Assembly (NCBI GenBank): GCA_951802425.1
Contig: OX637802.1
Coordinates: forward strand, 372,001 to 436,000
Reading direction: 5' to 3'
DNA: 64,000 nucleotides
Origin: Clavaria fumosa
Taxonomy: Eukaryota > Basidiomycota > Agaricomycetes > Agaricales > Clavariaceae
Below the pieces are notes generated by a model that made no database searches, had not been told where the DNA came from, and saw only the letters and a list, made by a program, of their open reading frames with translations. Both the position numbers and the translations under genes were made by a program. Positions 22,499 to 32,831 of the stretch are shown one piece after another (positions within the stretch are counted from its first letter, which is position 1; each line of letters opens with the position of its first letter).

Positions 22499-23020
22499 TC
22501 AATCCTGTGCATACACTGCCATAACCAGTGCTCTTCCTCTGCAAGACCTCAGCTGCCCATTTGACATCAATCCAACATTTCCATCTGGTTCACATAGTGC
22601 TCCAGTTGTCCTTCCATCCATGGTACCAAATTGTTCCATCACTCTAGATGTGAAATGAAAGCTTCCAAGATAAACAATCCCCTTAAGATTGAGATAAACT
22701 TCACCTCCATCAGTATCATATTTGATTCTTGGATTGGTTTCTATGCTGCTTTCAGGATATTCTAGCATTAATAACTTGGGTGGTTCATTGTGACATATGA
22801 TTTTGCTCATCTCACACATGCACTCTGGACAGGATTTTGCAACATCATGACCCAAGTTATTTATCCACTGAGATGTTGATTGACTGCTCTGGGTGGATTC
22901 AGCTGGTGATATCACATAGCCAAGTACATGTTCCTGTTCAGGTTCTTTATAAGTGCAATTAAAACAAAGAATTTGAGAAGATGCAACAACATCATTAGTT
23001 TTGAGCATGTCAAAGGCCAA
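22499..23020 (-). pseudogene. USP/UCH-like C-terminal fragment, TE-associated
   Basis: A 173-codon minus frame has a CPECMCEM pair, PPKLLMLEYPE, a region before LNLKGIVYLGSFHFTSR, then FGTMDGRTTGALCEPDGN and CRGRALVMAVYAQ. The order (Cys pair, beta strand, YxLxG..Y.G..HFTSR with a potential catalytic His, then a substrate-edge strand) resembles the C-terminal half of ubiquitin-specific proteases. Similar fragments are common near agaricomycete transposons. No catalytic Cys half is present upstream, so this is a fragment or an inactive captured domain. An alternative is an unrelated family with a similar fold. Confidence 0.45.
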
Positions 23021-23029
23021 TCTGCCTAC

Positions 23030-23711
23030 ACTTGCACCTCTGGGGCCTGTGGGATAAGCTATTGGATCTGCAGAATGAAGTGTGGGACCCTACTGCCCAA
23101 AGTCATGCAATTCAGTCTAATGAATGCCCCATTGGTTTTCCAACAGAGAATGAACTATGCCCTTCAAACCCTATTGGCTACTGGAAAGGCCTTCATGTAC
23201 ATCAATGATATCTTAATTGCTATGGAAACCATTGAAGAACACTGATGCCTACTACACAAGGTATTCAGGATACTGGAGATGGAGAACCTCTGTATCAGAA
23301 GGTCAAAGTGCAAGTTGGAACAAAAAGAAGTGACCTTCCTGGGACTCCTGATATCAGAAGGCTCTGTACATCACTCACCAAAGAAGTGCAGAGGCATAGT
23401 GGACTGGCCAACTCCAAGGGACAAACAGGCACTACAGCATGGGATCAAGCTTCTGAACTACTTCTGGAGGTTCATCACAGGGTTTGCAACTATTGCAAAG
23501 CCACTCTATGAGCTGCTATGTGATGATGCCCCATACATTTGGACAGACTGACAAGAGCATCCCTGGAAATGCCTAATCAAGACTCTACAGAGTGATGTGG
23601 TACTGGCAATCCCACTGTACCCATGGCACACAATTACCTGGGACACCATTGGGCTGCTGCCAAAATCAGCCACACACAACTCCATCCTTGTAATATGTGA
23701 CAAACTGACAA
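23030..23711 (+). pseudogene. Ty3/gypsy RT fragment joined to integrase start (internal deletion)
   Basis: The plus strand shows FSLMNAPLVFQQRMNYAL, YINDILIA (YxDD with one Asp replaced by Asn), the RT thumb (LEQKEVTFLGLLISEGSVHH), WPTPRDKQALQ and FWRFITGFATIAKPL. RNase H and the integrase zinc finger are missing: the frame jumps from PYIWTD...DVVLAIPLYPWHT directly to ITWDTIGLLPKSATHNSILV, the start of the integrase core. It is then cut by RPT-C at 23,712. It is an internally deleted dead copy. Confidence 0.75.
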
Positions 23712-24923
23712 CACTGTAGGCCCCAAGTTGGGTAAAAATCACCACACAAAAAACCCTGAAATGTGGTGAATATCAATGGTTTCCTAAGTGAAAATCACCA
23801 TGACTAGTTGATAATCAAGTGTTTATTGGATACAGAGAATGGGTGATTTTCACTACTTTTATGTCTGAATTCACCCACTGTTCTTTGGGTGAATATCACT
23901 ACAATACAAGTGTCTTTTAAGCTAATCTCTATAGGTGAATTTCACTCTATCACAGGTGCTTTTTAAGCTGATCTAATAGGTGAATTTCATGTTAGTTTTT
24001 GGGTCATCTTAGCCATAATCTTAGATGTTTTTCACTATCTTTCACCAGAAGAAATTGCACAAAATTAATTTATTGATGATATCTTGAAACTGTATTGGTT
24101 GATAATCAGGTAAATGAAATGGGTTATTTTTGGAACATATATGACCAAATTCACCTGCTGCTCTCCAGGTGGATGTCACTGCTATCAAGCACATTTTAAC
24201 TTGATATTTTAGGTGGCTTCTACATACTTTCAGTGATTTTAACTATATCTCCAAGTATTTTTTTAGCCTGTAAATTATGCACTCAGTGGGAGTTGAACCC
24301 AAGTGCTCATGGAATTGGACTCAACCCACAACTGCTGTGTTATCCATTACACTACAGTCCCCATCTAGACAATAAGATTTTGTGGCTTAATGTCACTCAA
24401 ATTGAGAGGTGTATCACTCAATATCCTCCAGTTTAATATAACTTAAATTAAGGGGTGTATTGTATCACTCAAAGTCCTCCAGTTTAATCACTCAAATTGA
24501 GGGAGTATATTGTATCACTCAATATCTTCCAGTTTAATATCACGTAAATTAAGGGGTGCATTGTATCACTCAATATCCTTCAGTTCAATATCACTCAAAT
24601 TAAATGGGTGTATTGTATCACTCAATATTTTCCAGCTCAATATCACTCAAATTGAGACATGTATTATATCCTTCAATTTAATATCACTCAAATTAATGGG
24701 GTGTATTGTATCACTCAATATCCTCCAGCTTAATATCACCCAAATTGGGGGGTGTATTATATAACTCAATCTCATCATGTTGAATATCCCTTGATGTAAA
24801 GAGTGTTTTGTACAACCCAATATCTTCTAGTTGAATATCACCCATATTGGGGGGTGTATTATATAACCCAACCCCACCATGTTGAATATCCCTTGATTTC
24901 AAGAGTGTTTTGCACAACCTAAT
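23712..24923 (+). mobile_element. RPT-C copy B, left part (interrupted by nested insertions)
   Basis: Starts CACTGTAGGCCCCAAG and tracks copy A at 10,566, then carries extra tandem-like units around 24,380-24,900 (CACTCAAATT, ATATCCTCCAGTTTAATATC variants). Its right end is separated by the MITE and gypsy insertions and resumes at 33,749. A tRNA-like module lies at 24,279-24,362. Confidence 0.65.
24279..24362 (-). ncRNA. tRNA-like (Pol III box A/box B) module, copy B
   Basis: The minus strand has box A TAGTGTAATGG, which fits the consensus TRGYNNARNNG exactly, and box B GGTTCAACTCC, in an 84 bp segment of the same length as copy A. Stems are imperfect, so I do not call a tRNA gene. A tRNA-derived SINE head within RPT-C is one reading. 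Confidence 0.45.
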
Positions 24924-25168
24924 TAGTGTTCAAAAGTCTGGTCCAGTCCAGTCTTTCAGACCCCCAGGGGTTGGACCAAGACCAAGACTGGTCTTTCTCA
25001 TCTGGGTTTGCTTCCAAAACCGGACTGGACCCTTAAAGACCAGTCCCAATTGGTCTTCTGCAGTCCATCAACTGGTTGAAACCAGTTTCGAACTGAGACT
25101 GGTCCTCAACTGGTTCTAACCAGTTGCATCCCAGTCTGGACTGGTCTTTCTAATAAAACCAGGCCAAA
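24924..25168 (+). mobile_element. hAT-type MITE, left part
   Basis: Starts TAGTGTTCAAAAGTCTGG and is full of CTGGTC/GACCAG and AACTGGTT motifs. It is preceded by AACCTAAT (24,916-24,923). The right end with the matching terminal repeat and the second AACCTAAT lies at 33,748/33,749, separated by the 25.2-33.6 kb insertion. No coding capacity. Confidence 0.6.
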
Positions 25169-25631
25169 AAGCACTATGCACAACATACAGACAATCTGTA
25201 AAGTAGTGTGTGTGGAACTGAGGTAATGAGTGTGTGAGGTAACAAGTGTTTAAGCTTAAGGAATGTTGCCAATGTGATTACTCTTCCAGCTCAATAAGCT
25301 CTGGCAGCTCATCATCAGCATTGTGTCACCTCCTTCCCATCCCAATGTCTCTATTGGGTGGAGGTCAGACCTAAAAACCATGCTTACTAGTTGTGCAGTG
25401 GTGATGATGCACATGACATACCTGTTGTTTTGTAGTACTGTCTGAAAATGTAGCAATATCAGTGGCATTATCTTGAAGCAAATGTGGTGTGTCATATAGA
25501 GACTACATGTCATTGATAAATTTATAATGAAGGAAGAATGGAGTACCTGTCAGCCAAACAGGCATACAAGTGTGGAAGGTGAGTAACACATATGGTGGCC
25601 ATTGTTGTGACATGGCACTTGTTTTGGTAGT
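25169..25631. other. No gene recognised between MITE and gypsy element
   Basis: CpG-poor filler sequence. It ends with GTAGT, the left target duplication of the gypsy element. Confidence 0.4.
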
Positions 25632-26287
25632 TGTCATGCCTGTGCCAACCGGACTATTCTCCAGCCTTCTCTGGCGGTCTCCGGGCTCTCAGACTTATGT
25701 CCAGAGCACTGGACTTTACTTGCACGATGTAGCGCAGGATCAGAAAGTGTGCCTGAAGGGCCACCAACTGATGTCTGCACTAGTTGCTGTTGCCTCAGGC
25801 AACCAGGAACTGGTCCTGCCCCAGACCCATCACCTGGAAACATCTGTACATCATAGTTAGTTTAACATTTGTCCTGATCAGATTCCATCTCCATCTCGTA
25901 GTCCTGTTGTAAAGTTTATTTCCTGACTCCCAGACATTTCTCCGTTGCCCTCTGCGGATCAGTGTCTTGGATTTCAGGAAAAGGCAGGAGACGGGTTTCA
26001 GACAATGCAAGAGTAGAATGTGAATAGGCGGGGTTGATATTCAGACTGGCTAGACAAGGCTGTAATCTACAAGTACTTATACTAAAGTCTGGGGTGATGC
26101 TAGTGACAGAGATAACTCCAGTACAACTATTGTTTCAATACGTTCACCAAGTCTCATCTGACCCCAAGTCCAACTCTGCCCAAACTCCAGTTTGCTCTGC
26201 CACACCTGGACTTTGTTATTCCCCCCCGGACTTTGTTATTTCCACCTGGACTTTACTCCACCTGACCCCCACAACATAGACATAACA
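25632..26287 (+). repeat. 5' LTR of the gypsy element
   Basis: 656 bp, TG...CA ends. The block 25,946-26,124 is the reverse complement of the corresponding block in the 3' LTR (33,211-33,389). Sequence on both sides is collinear with the 3' LTR. Confidence 0.93.
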
Positions 26288-26582
26288 GTATATTCAGACT
26301 AACCACTCTGCGATCACAATGTCCAAACCTCCCTGATGCAGTGGCCGCTTGTGCCCAAGCACCAAGCCAATGACCCCTGGTGGGTCCGACCTTGGAGAAC
26401 TAATTAACCCAACCCCTCCTGGCAAGGGGGACGAACCAACCCAACCCGCTCCATGCAAAACCCGATCCTGATCTCCTCTGGCTGAACAGCCTGACTCCCT
26501 GTTATCCAAACCCGACCCCGAAGCCTCGAACCTCGTGGACACGATCTGCGCCTTGGCCACATCCACCAAGGAATGAGGCACC

Positions 26583-27472
26583 TTGTCTTCCCGCATCAAG
26601 GAACTGGAACCGTTCAATGGTTCCAATGCCAAGAAACTCCATAGTTTCTTGGTTCAATGTGAATTGAACTTCCAAGATCGCCTGAAGACTTTCAGTGAGG
26701 ACTTGGTGAAAATAAATTTTGCCATCTCCTTCCTGCAGGGAACTGCTCTTGAGTGGTTTGAACCTGCTCTCCTAGGCAAAGCCCTGGATGCTGACTGGAT
26801 TTCCGACTGGAACTTTTTCGTCCAGGAACTCCAGGACAATTTCGGACTGCACGATCCCATCGGAGATGCAGAGGCCGAACTCGACCACCTCCACATGAAA
26901 GACTCCCAGTGGATCACAACTTACAATGTCGAGTTTAACTGGATAGCTGCATGGCTCCAGTGGGATGAAGCTGTGCTCTGGCACAACTATTACTGCGGAC
27001 TTCTGAACTGCCTCAAGGACGAGATTTCTCAAGTCAGGAAACCGACTTCCCTTCCCATCCTGCACAAACTCTGCCAGGACATCGACACGCAATACTGGGA
27101 ACATCAAGGAGAATGATCCTGCGATGCACCCGTGAAATCCAACAACAAGCCCCACCAAGGAAACAACTCCGGACAATCATCTGGAGGAAACAAGCCTGCC
27201 AACAACTCTGGAGCAGCATCGAACACCTCTGGATCCACATGAAAGACCAATCCCCTGAAGGATAATAAGATCGGCAAAGATGGGAAGCTAACTCCAGAGG
27301 AATGGAAATGTCACTTTGACAACAACCTCTGCCTTGTTTGCAGAGGAACTGGACACATTGCGAAGGACTGCCCAAAGTCCCAGAACATGCAGGGCAAGAA
27401 GGCCCGAACTGTCACGACCTCCAACACAGTTCCAGAGGTTAAGGCTGTGGCTGCTTGGGCAAAAAACTCCTG
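26583..27472 (+). pseudogene. gag of the gypsy element
   Basis: A retrotransposon gag domain (ELEPFNGSNAKKLHSFLVQC, ALEWFEPALLG, LHMKDSQWITTYNVEFNWIA) is followed after a linker by a CCHC zinc knuckle, CLVCRGTGHIAKDCPKS, near 27,332-27,380. Two in-frame TGA stops (27,114 and about 27,239) sit where CGA is plausible. The frame ends at TGA near 27,472, overlapping the pol frame. It packages element RNA in functional relatives; here it is broken. Confidence 0.85.
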
Positions 27473-28745
27473 AGTGGCCCTTCGAAGTCCACACTACCAG
27501 AGGACCGTGCCGCCCCAGCCAGTGCACGTTATGAGTTCTGCCTCGGTGCATCTGCCATTTCCCCTTTGTCTGACTCCTTGTATATAACACTCTCTGCTCC
27601 AAATATAGATTGTTCCCCGTATTGCCGGACCCTGGTTGATTCCGGGTCATTGCATTGTTTCATAAGTCCCGAATTCATCAAGAAAAACAAACTCCAAACA
27701 ACTCCAATCTCCCCCATGTCACTCCATCTCTTCGATGGCTCCTCCACAGACATTGTCAAATCCACACTCACTCTCTCTATCCAATTCCCTACTGGAGAAC
27801 TTTTCAATATCAAATTCCTGGTAGCCCAAATGGATCCCACCTGCTCCGCTGTCCTTGGATATAACTGGCTCACCTGCTACAACCTGTTGGTTGACTGGGT
27901 TAGAGGCAGTGTTGAATTCCAGACACCAAAGTATTCCCAAACAACAGGTCCAACCTCTGACCCCCAAACCCTGACTCCGAAAGTGGGAACTACTGTCCTC
28001 ACTCCCCCTCCAAAATCACCACCATGGCACCTGGAGTTTCGTTTCATCAATGTGGTTGAATTTTTTAAGATCTCCAAGTCAAAGGGATCCCAGACTTTCA
28101 TGCTGCACCACTTTGGTGACGAAACATCCATCCGCTCCATCGCAACCGAACTGGTGGACCTGTCCTCCATCCTGGAGGAATACCATGACTTTGCTGATGT
28201 GTTCAGCAAGACAAAAGCAGACACCCTAGCTCCGCATCGGCTGTACGACCTCCAGATTAATCTGGAAGAAGGTAAAACTCCGCCCCATGGGCCGATATAT
28301 TCCCTCTCCCAGACAGAGCTCTGTACACTGCAGGATTTCCTGGATGAACATCTCCACATCAGATTTATCCACCCAACTAGCTCTTCCCATGGAGCTCCTG
28401 TTTTATTCATCTGGAAGAAGGATGGAAGTCTCTGGCTATGTGTGGACTTCCAAGCCCTTAACCGGATCACCTGGAAAGACTGATATCTGATCCCCCTGAC
28501 CTGCAATCTGCTGGACATAGCCGGAAGTGCCAAGGTTTACACCAAAATTGATCTCCGGCATGCCTACCATCTGGTCCGGATTGTGGAAGGTGATGAATGG
28601 AAAACCGCCTTCTGGACCCGGTATGGTTCATTTGAATGGTGCGTTATGCCCTTTGGACTTACTAATGCCCCTGTGGCATTCCAACACTTCGTAAATGATG
28701 TGTTTTCCGACCTCCTGGACAAGTTTATGATCGTCTACATCCTGT
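27455..28745 (+). pseudogene. pol 5' part: aspartic protease and RT fingers/palm
   Basis: The protease motif TLVDSGSLHCFISPEF (active-site DSG) near 27,630 is followed by SAVLGYNWLTCYN. RT motifs are ILEEYHDFADVFSK, PPHGPIYSLSQTEL, APVLFIWKKDGSLWLCVDF, then TGA in place of Arg in KD(R)[46 protein letters not shown] and DKFMIVYI. The frame stops immediately before the expected YLDD catalytic box, where an inverted segment begins. An in-frame stop plus this break make it non-functional. Confidence 0.88.
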
Positions 28746-28839
28746 TGGTCTTCGCTGATGGATGTCCAGCCAGAGACAGGAGATGGGGGGGAGCAGGAGA
28801 TGGAGATGGAGGATGCAGAGGGAGAACCAGACTTAGGTC

Positions 28840-31345
28840 TGGTGTAAATTATTGTATATATATATTTTGTTTTTTGCAAATTGGATTTCTGTTGATCGGA
28901 CTTCGTGTGAGCTAAGTCTGAGTGGTCTGGGTTTGTTGGGGTACGCGGAATGGAAGTCCGCGATGAGGTCCAGTGCATGTTCAAGCTCTGTAGCAAGCAG
29001 CCAGGAGGTTTCTTCATCAGTTCCCTTGTAACCCATCCACCAGACCAAGTAGAGTAGCTTACAGTTCTTCCTCTGGTTGTCATACTTAGAATCCAAAAAT
29101 TTCTGTGATCTCGAATTCCAGTTCTCCATTGACAACTATGGGTTCCGGAGGGGGCTGGATCCAGTTTGGAATTGTGTTGGGTGTCACCAATTCCAGCATT
29201 GAAGCATGGAATACTGGATGTACAGAGCAGAGGGTTTCTGGGAGTTGGAGGGTGAAGGAGCTTCGTCCAGCTTGAGCAATGATCTTGTAAGGTCCAAGCA
29301 TTTTCTTGCTGAGCTTTTTGGATGGTCAGGTGGTGTGAAAGAATTCCACCTTGACAAAAACTTTGTTTCTGACATGGAAATCCAGGGCCGGAAGATGATG
29401 CCAGTCAGCAGACTTTTGGTACTGTTGCTGTGCAGCAAGGATTTGTTGCCAGAGTTCCTGGTGGAGAGTTTCCAGGTCAGCAACATAAGTCCAGGCACAG
29501 GAGGAAGTCATGTCCTGGTCAACTCAGACAGAGATGTTCAGATGGTAACCTTTGTTAGCAAAGAATGGTGAAATTCTGGTCATCTCACTTGGAGCATTGT
29601 TGTACACAAATTCCATGAGCGGGAGGAGCTCAGACCAATTATCTTGCTGATAATTGCAGTAAGACTGGAGATACTGCTCCAGTGTCTGATTTAACCATTT
29701 GGTTTGACCATCTGCTTCCAGGTGATGTCTGGATGTGAAGTGGAGAGTCATGTCGAGTGCTTTTCTGAGGGAGCAGAAAAAGTGAGAAACAAATTCCAGT
29801 CTGCAATCAGAGGTTACGTGTGAGGGAACTCCATGCTTGGAGAAGATGTGCTGGACAAAAAGTCTGGCAAGGTCCATCGATGTAACCGTGTTGTAGGTCA
29901 GAGTAAAGATTCCTTGCTTGGAAAAGCAGTCGACAACAACAAGGATAGAATTAGATCCATCAGATTGTGGGAGGTGTTCGATAAAGTCCATGGAAATCGA
30001 ATTCCATGGTAATTCCGGGACTGGGAGTTGGTGGAGGAGACCATAAGGCCAGTGCCTTCGATGCTTTGACCTGCCACAGTTAGTACAGGAATTGCAATAC
30101 TCTGAGACAAAACTGCAAAGTCCGGGCCATGTATACTCCCTTTGGATCAAATCCAGAGTTTTGTTTTGTCCGAAGTGTCCAGAAATTGGGTGGTCATGCC
30201 TGTACAGCAGGACACGGAGTCAGAGGTCGTTGGAGTCTGGAATGTATATCTGGTCATCCAGTCACAGGAAGCTGGACACATCTACAGTTCACCAGGGATT
30301 AGCTCTGGTGCCAGAGAGAACCTTGTCCAGGTGTGTGCTTGTGACTGGATCATCACAGAGTGAGTTCCAGATATCAGTTCAGAGTTGTTCCTCATCCATG
30401 ACAAGGATGGATTGGAGTACTATTCCTTCGAGGGAGGTTGCTCGGAGGGAGGTGGCCAGCTGTTCAGAGGAGAAAATCGGTCAGAGGTTCTGTGGATTTA
30501 CGCTGGCATAGCCACTATCTCCCTCTTTGGGGTAAATGTCCCATCATTGGGTAAGGGTGTCAGGTTTTGTTCCAAGTTTTCCAGGGTGGAATCAGATAAC
30601 CATGTCGAAACCAGAGAGGAATTCTGACCACTGGGCTTGTCTCCAAGACAAAGTCTGGGTAGTTCTGAAATATTCCAGGTTTTTGTGGTCCATGATAATG
30701 TGGACTGGAATAGTGGAACCTTCGAAATAGTGACACCACTCACTGAATGCCTCAAATATGGCCAGGAGTTCCTTGTCATGGGTGTCATAGTTCAACTCTG
30801 TATTGTGGAGTGTCCAGGAGTGAAAAGCAACTGGATGGATTTCTCCAGGTGGCAATTCCACAGAGAGTATCATGGCAACTGTGTAATCCAAAGTGTCTGT
30901 TTCCACAATTATTGGGACGTTGGGGACGAAGTTTGCCAGTATCAGGGCCAAGGTAAAAGCTGTCTTGAGAGTTTCGAAGGCTTCCTGGCAGTCGGGGTAG
31001 AAGTTCCAGATGGAGGACTTCTGCATGAGTCGAGTTAGAGGGACAACGATGTCGGAGTACCAGAAGATGAATCTCTGGTAGAAGTTGGCAAATCCAAGGA
31101 AGGACTGAACATCCTTCACTTTCCAGGGCTCTGGCCATTCTGTAATGGCTTTCACCTTCACTGGGTCCATCACAAGTCCTTCCAGAGAGAGCAGGAAACC
31201 TAGGTACTCAACTCTTTTGGTATGGAAGAAGCATTTTCCTGCATGAGCAAAAAGTCCATTGCATGTAGGCACCGGAATACTTCTTGGACATGCTGTACAT
31301 GTGTTTCCAGGTTGTTGGAGTATACCAGAATGTTGTCAAGCACGC
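28840..31345 (-). pseudogene. pol 3' part, inverted: RT thumb, RNase H, integrase, chromodomain
   Basis: The minus strand opens at about 31,345 with VLDNILVYSNNLETHVQHV (the YLDD box, now LDN), then KCFFHTKRVEYLGFLLS, FLGFANFYQRFI, RNase H (VETDTLDYTVAMIL, THDKELLAI, DHKNLEYF), the integrase zinc region (CNSCTNCGRSK) and core (SMDFIEHLPQSDGSNSILVV, HGVPSHVTSDCRLEFVSHFF, LEQYLQSYCNYQQDNWSELL), an SH3-like region (KMLGPYKIIAQAGRSSFTLQ, HPVFHASMLELV) and a chromodomain (YLVWWMGYKGTDEETSW). Frames shift a few times. The orientation is opposite to gag and protease, so it cannot be expressed as part of the polyprotein. Confidence 0.9.
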
Positions 31346-31346
31346 A

Positions 31347-32622
31347 ATCTCCTGCTCCACTGCCCTGGCCATCTCCGGATCTTGTCGCTCCAGCACCCTC
31401 TGCAGGATCCGGTTATCCCACGCAAGTTGCTCCTTCTCTGTGAGCAACTTGTTCATGTTGAGGTGCTCGACAAAGTCCAGGATGAGCTACACGGATGCCC
31501 CGGAAAAGACTCACCTGCCCAATCACTGCCTCCAGCCCCTTCACCACCGCGTTGCGGTGCAGCCGGACTTTGTGGCTCTTCTCTGTGTTGGCCCGGAGGA
31601 ACCAGTTTGCCAACTGGAGATCCAGCTCCGGCTTGAAATCTTCAGCCTGGAGCTTCTTCGCCGGCCTCGCCTCCACTTCTGGCTCGCCCTCCGCCTCCGT
31701 CTCCAACCTCCAGTCCAAGTCTGACTCCACCATTGCATCAGACTTCATCCCCCGATGCGCGACCTGCTTTCCCTTGTCCTTGCCCTTTCCCTTGCCCTTC
31801 GCCTTCCCCAGCCACATGCACCCAACCTGCTTCTCCTGGCACTCATCACAACTCCAAGTTCTCGCTGGCCCTGTCCATTTGCATTCCTGGCCTGGACTTT
31901 AGCGCAATTTCTGGCAAAGACAGGAGAACTTACCAGTTTTTTCTGGGAGCAATGCTTGCACGTTACTCTGGCAGAGGTCCCCTGGGCCTCTGCGATCTCT
32001 GCCGCACGCTTTCTCCATGCCTCCTCCTCCTTCTGCTCCTGCACCGCATTTTCCGCTGCCTCCTGGAGGTTCACTGACTCCTCCATGCTGGCCACCAGCT
32101 TTGTAGTGGCCTGCGCCGCCTCCAACTCCTTCCTCCACTCCTGTGCTCTTTTCCCTGCCTCTTCTTCCTTCCTCCTCATCTCTGCCTCCTCCTCCTTTCG
32201 TTTCCGCTCCGCCTCCTCCTCTCGTCTCCTCTGCTCCGCCACCTCCTTCTCCCTCTGCACCTTGTCTGCCTGCAGTGCTTCCATCTCCGCCTGGAGTTTC
32301 TGGAATTTGACTTCGTAGTCATTAGGGCTGAGCGTGGGTAACCCACGGGTATCCAAAGCTTTACCCGTACCCATACCCGTAACCCGTGCAGGTTTACCCA
32401 TCATTTTGAGCCAAAGAACATTCAAATCAGACAAGAATTGGGAGAGATATGATCAAAACAATGAATTAATTGTATCTCAGTCAATTCTGATCCGATTTGG
32501 ATGTTTTTTGGCTTGTTTTGAAGCTGACAGGTAAGGAAATCCATACCCGTACTCAAACCCGTGACTCGTGCAGGTTACAAAACCCGTGCTCTTCCCTAGT
32601 AGTCATTGTCTTCTTCAGCCAT
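31347..32622 (-). pseudogene. Coiled-coil ORF inside the gypsy element
   Basis: A start near 32,622 (MAEEDND) is separated from YEVKFQKLQAEMEALQADK by a MITE. A long charged coiled coil follows (repeats of REEEAERKRKEEEAEMRRK type), then a VTCKHCSQKK cysteine pair and acidic tails (LETEAEGEPEVEARPAKK) in shifted frames, ending in TEKEQLAWDNRILQRVLE near 31,360. The layout resembles uncharacterised coiled-coil plus Cys-cluster proteins abundant in agaricomycete genomes. It shares the strand of the inverted pol half and abuts it directly at about 31,345. It may be a captured cellular or TE gene; function unknown. Frameshifts and the MITE insertion break it. Confidence 0.6.
32323..32598. mobile_element. 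hAT-type MITE, 276 bp, with 8 bp target duplication
   Basis: Flanked by GTAGTCAT at 32,315-32,322 and 32,599-32,606. The ends are imperfect inverted repeats: TAGGGCTGAGCGTGGGT against TAGGGAAGAGCACGGGT. Subterminal ACCCGTACCCATACCCGT repeats occur on both sides. An 8 bp duplication and TAGGG ends fit hAT elements. It interrupts the coiled-coil ORF a few codons after its start. No coding capacity. Confidence 0.9.
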
Positions 32623-32817
32623 GCCTGGTGGTGGTTCAGGTCTAAGGAGAGGGGACCGGTGGTGGATTGATGCCCCGGATTATATACCCAGCCACGGATT
32701 TTGAACTCCAATGAATCTCCAATCCCTTTTCCATCTTTGGATCGCTATCGCCTTGATCCGAATGCCCCAATCTGGTCCAGGGGTGGTAACGGATCCAGGG
32801 CCTTGAGGGCTCAGCCC

Positions 32818-32831
32818 TGAGAGGGAGATAC
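32818..32831 (+). promoter_or_regulatory. Polypurine tract before the 3' LTR
   Basis: TGAGAGGGAGATAC directly precedes the 3' LTR start TGTCATG, the expected place for plus-strand priming in LTR retrotransposons. Confidence 0.7.

Noticed and set aside
24279..24362. Functional tRNA gene
   Set aside because: Box A and B fit, but acceptor and anticodon stems do not pair properly and the same module sits in a dispersed repeat.
31755..32318. 187-codon plus-strand open frame with long hydrophobic/Ser-rich runs
   Set aside because: It is the antisense shadow of the minus-strand coiled-coil ORF; Glu/Lys/Arg codons read backwards give Phe/Leu/Ser.
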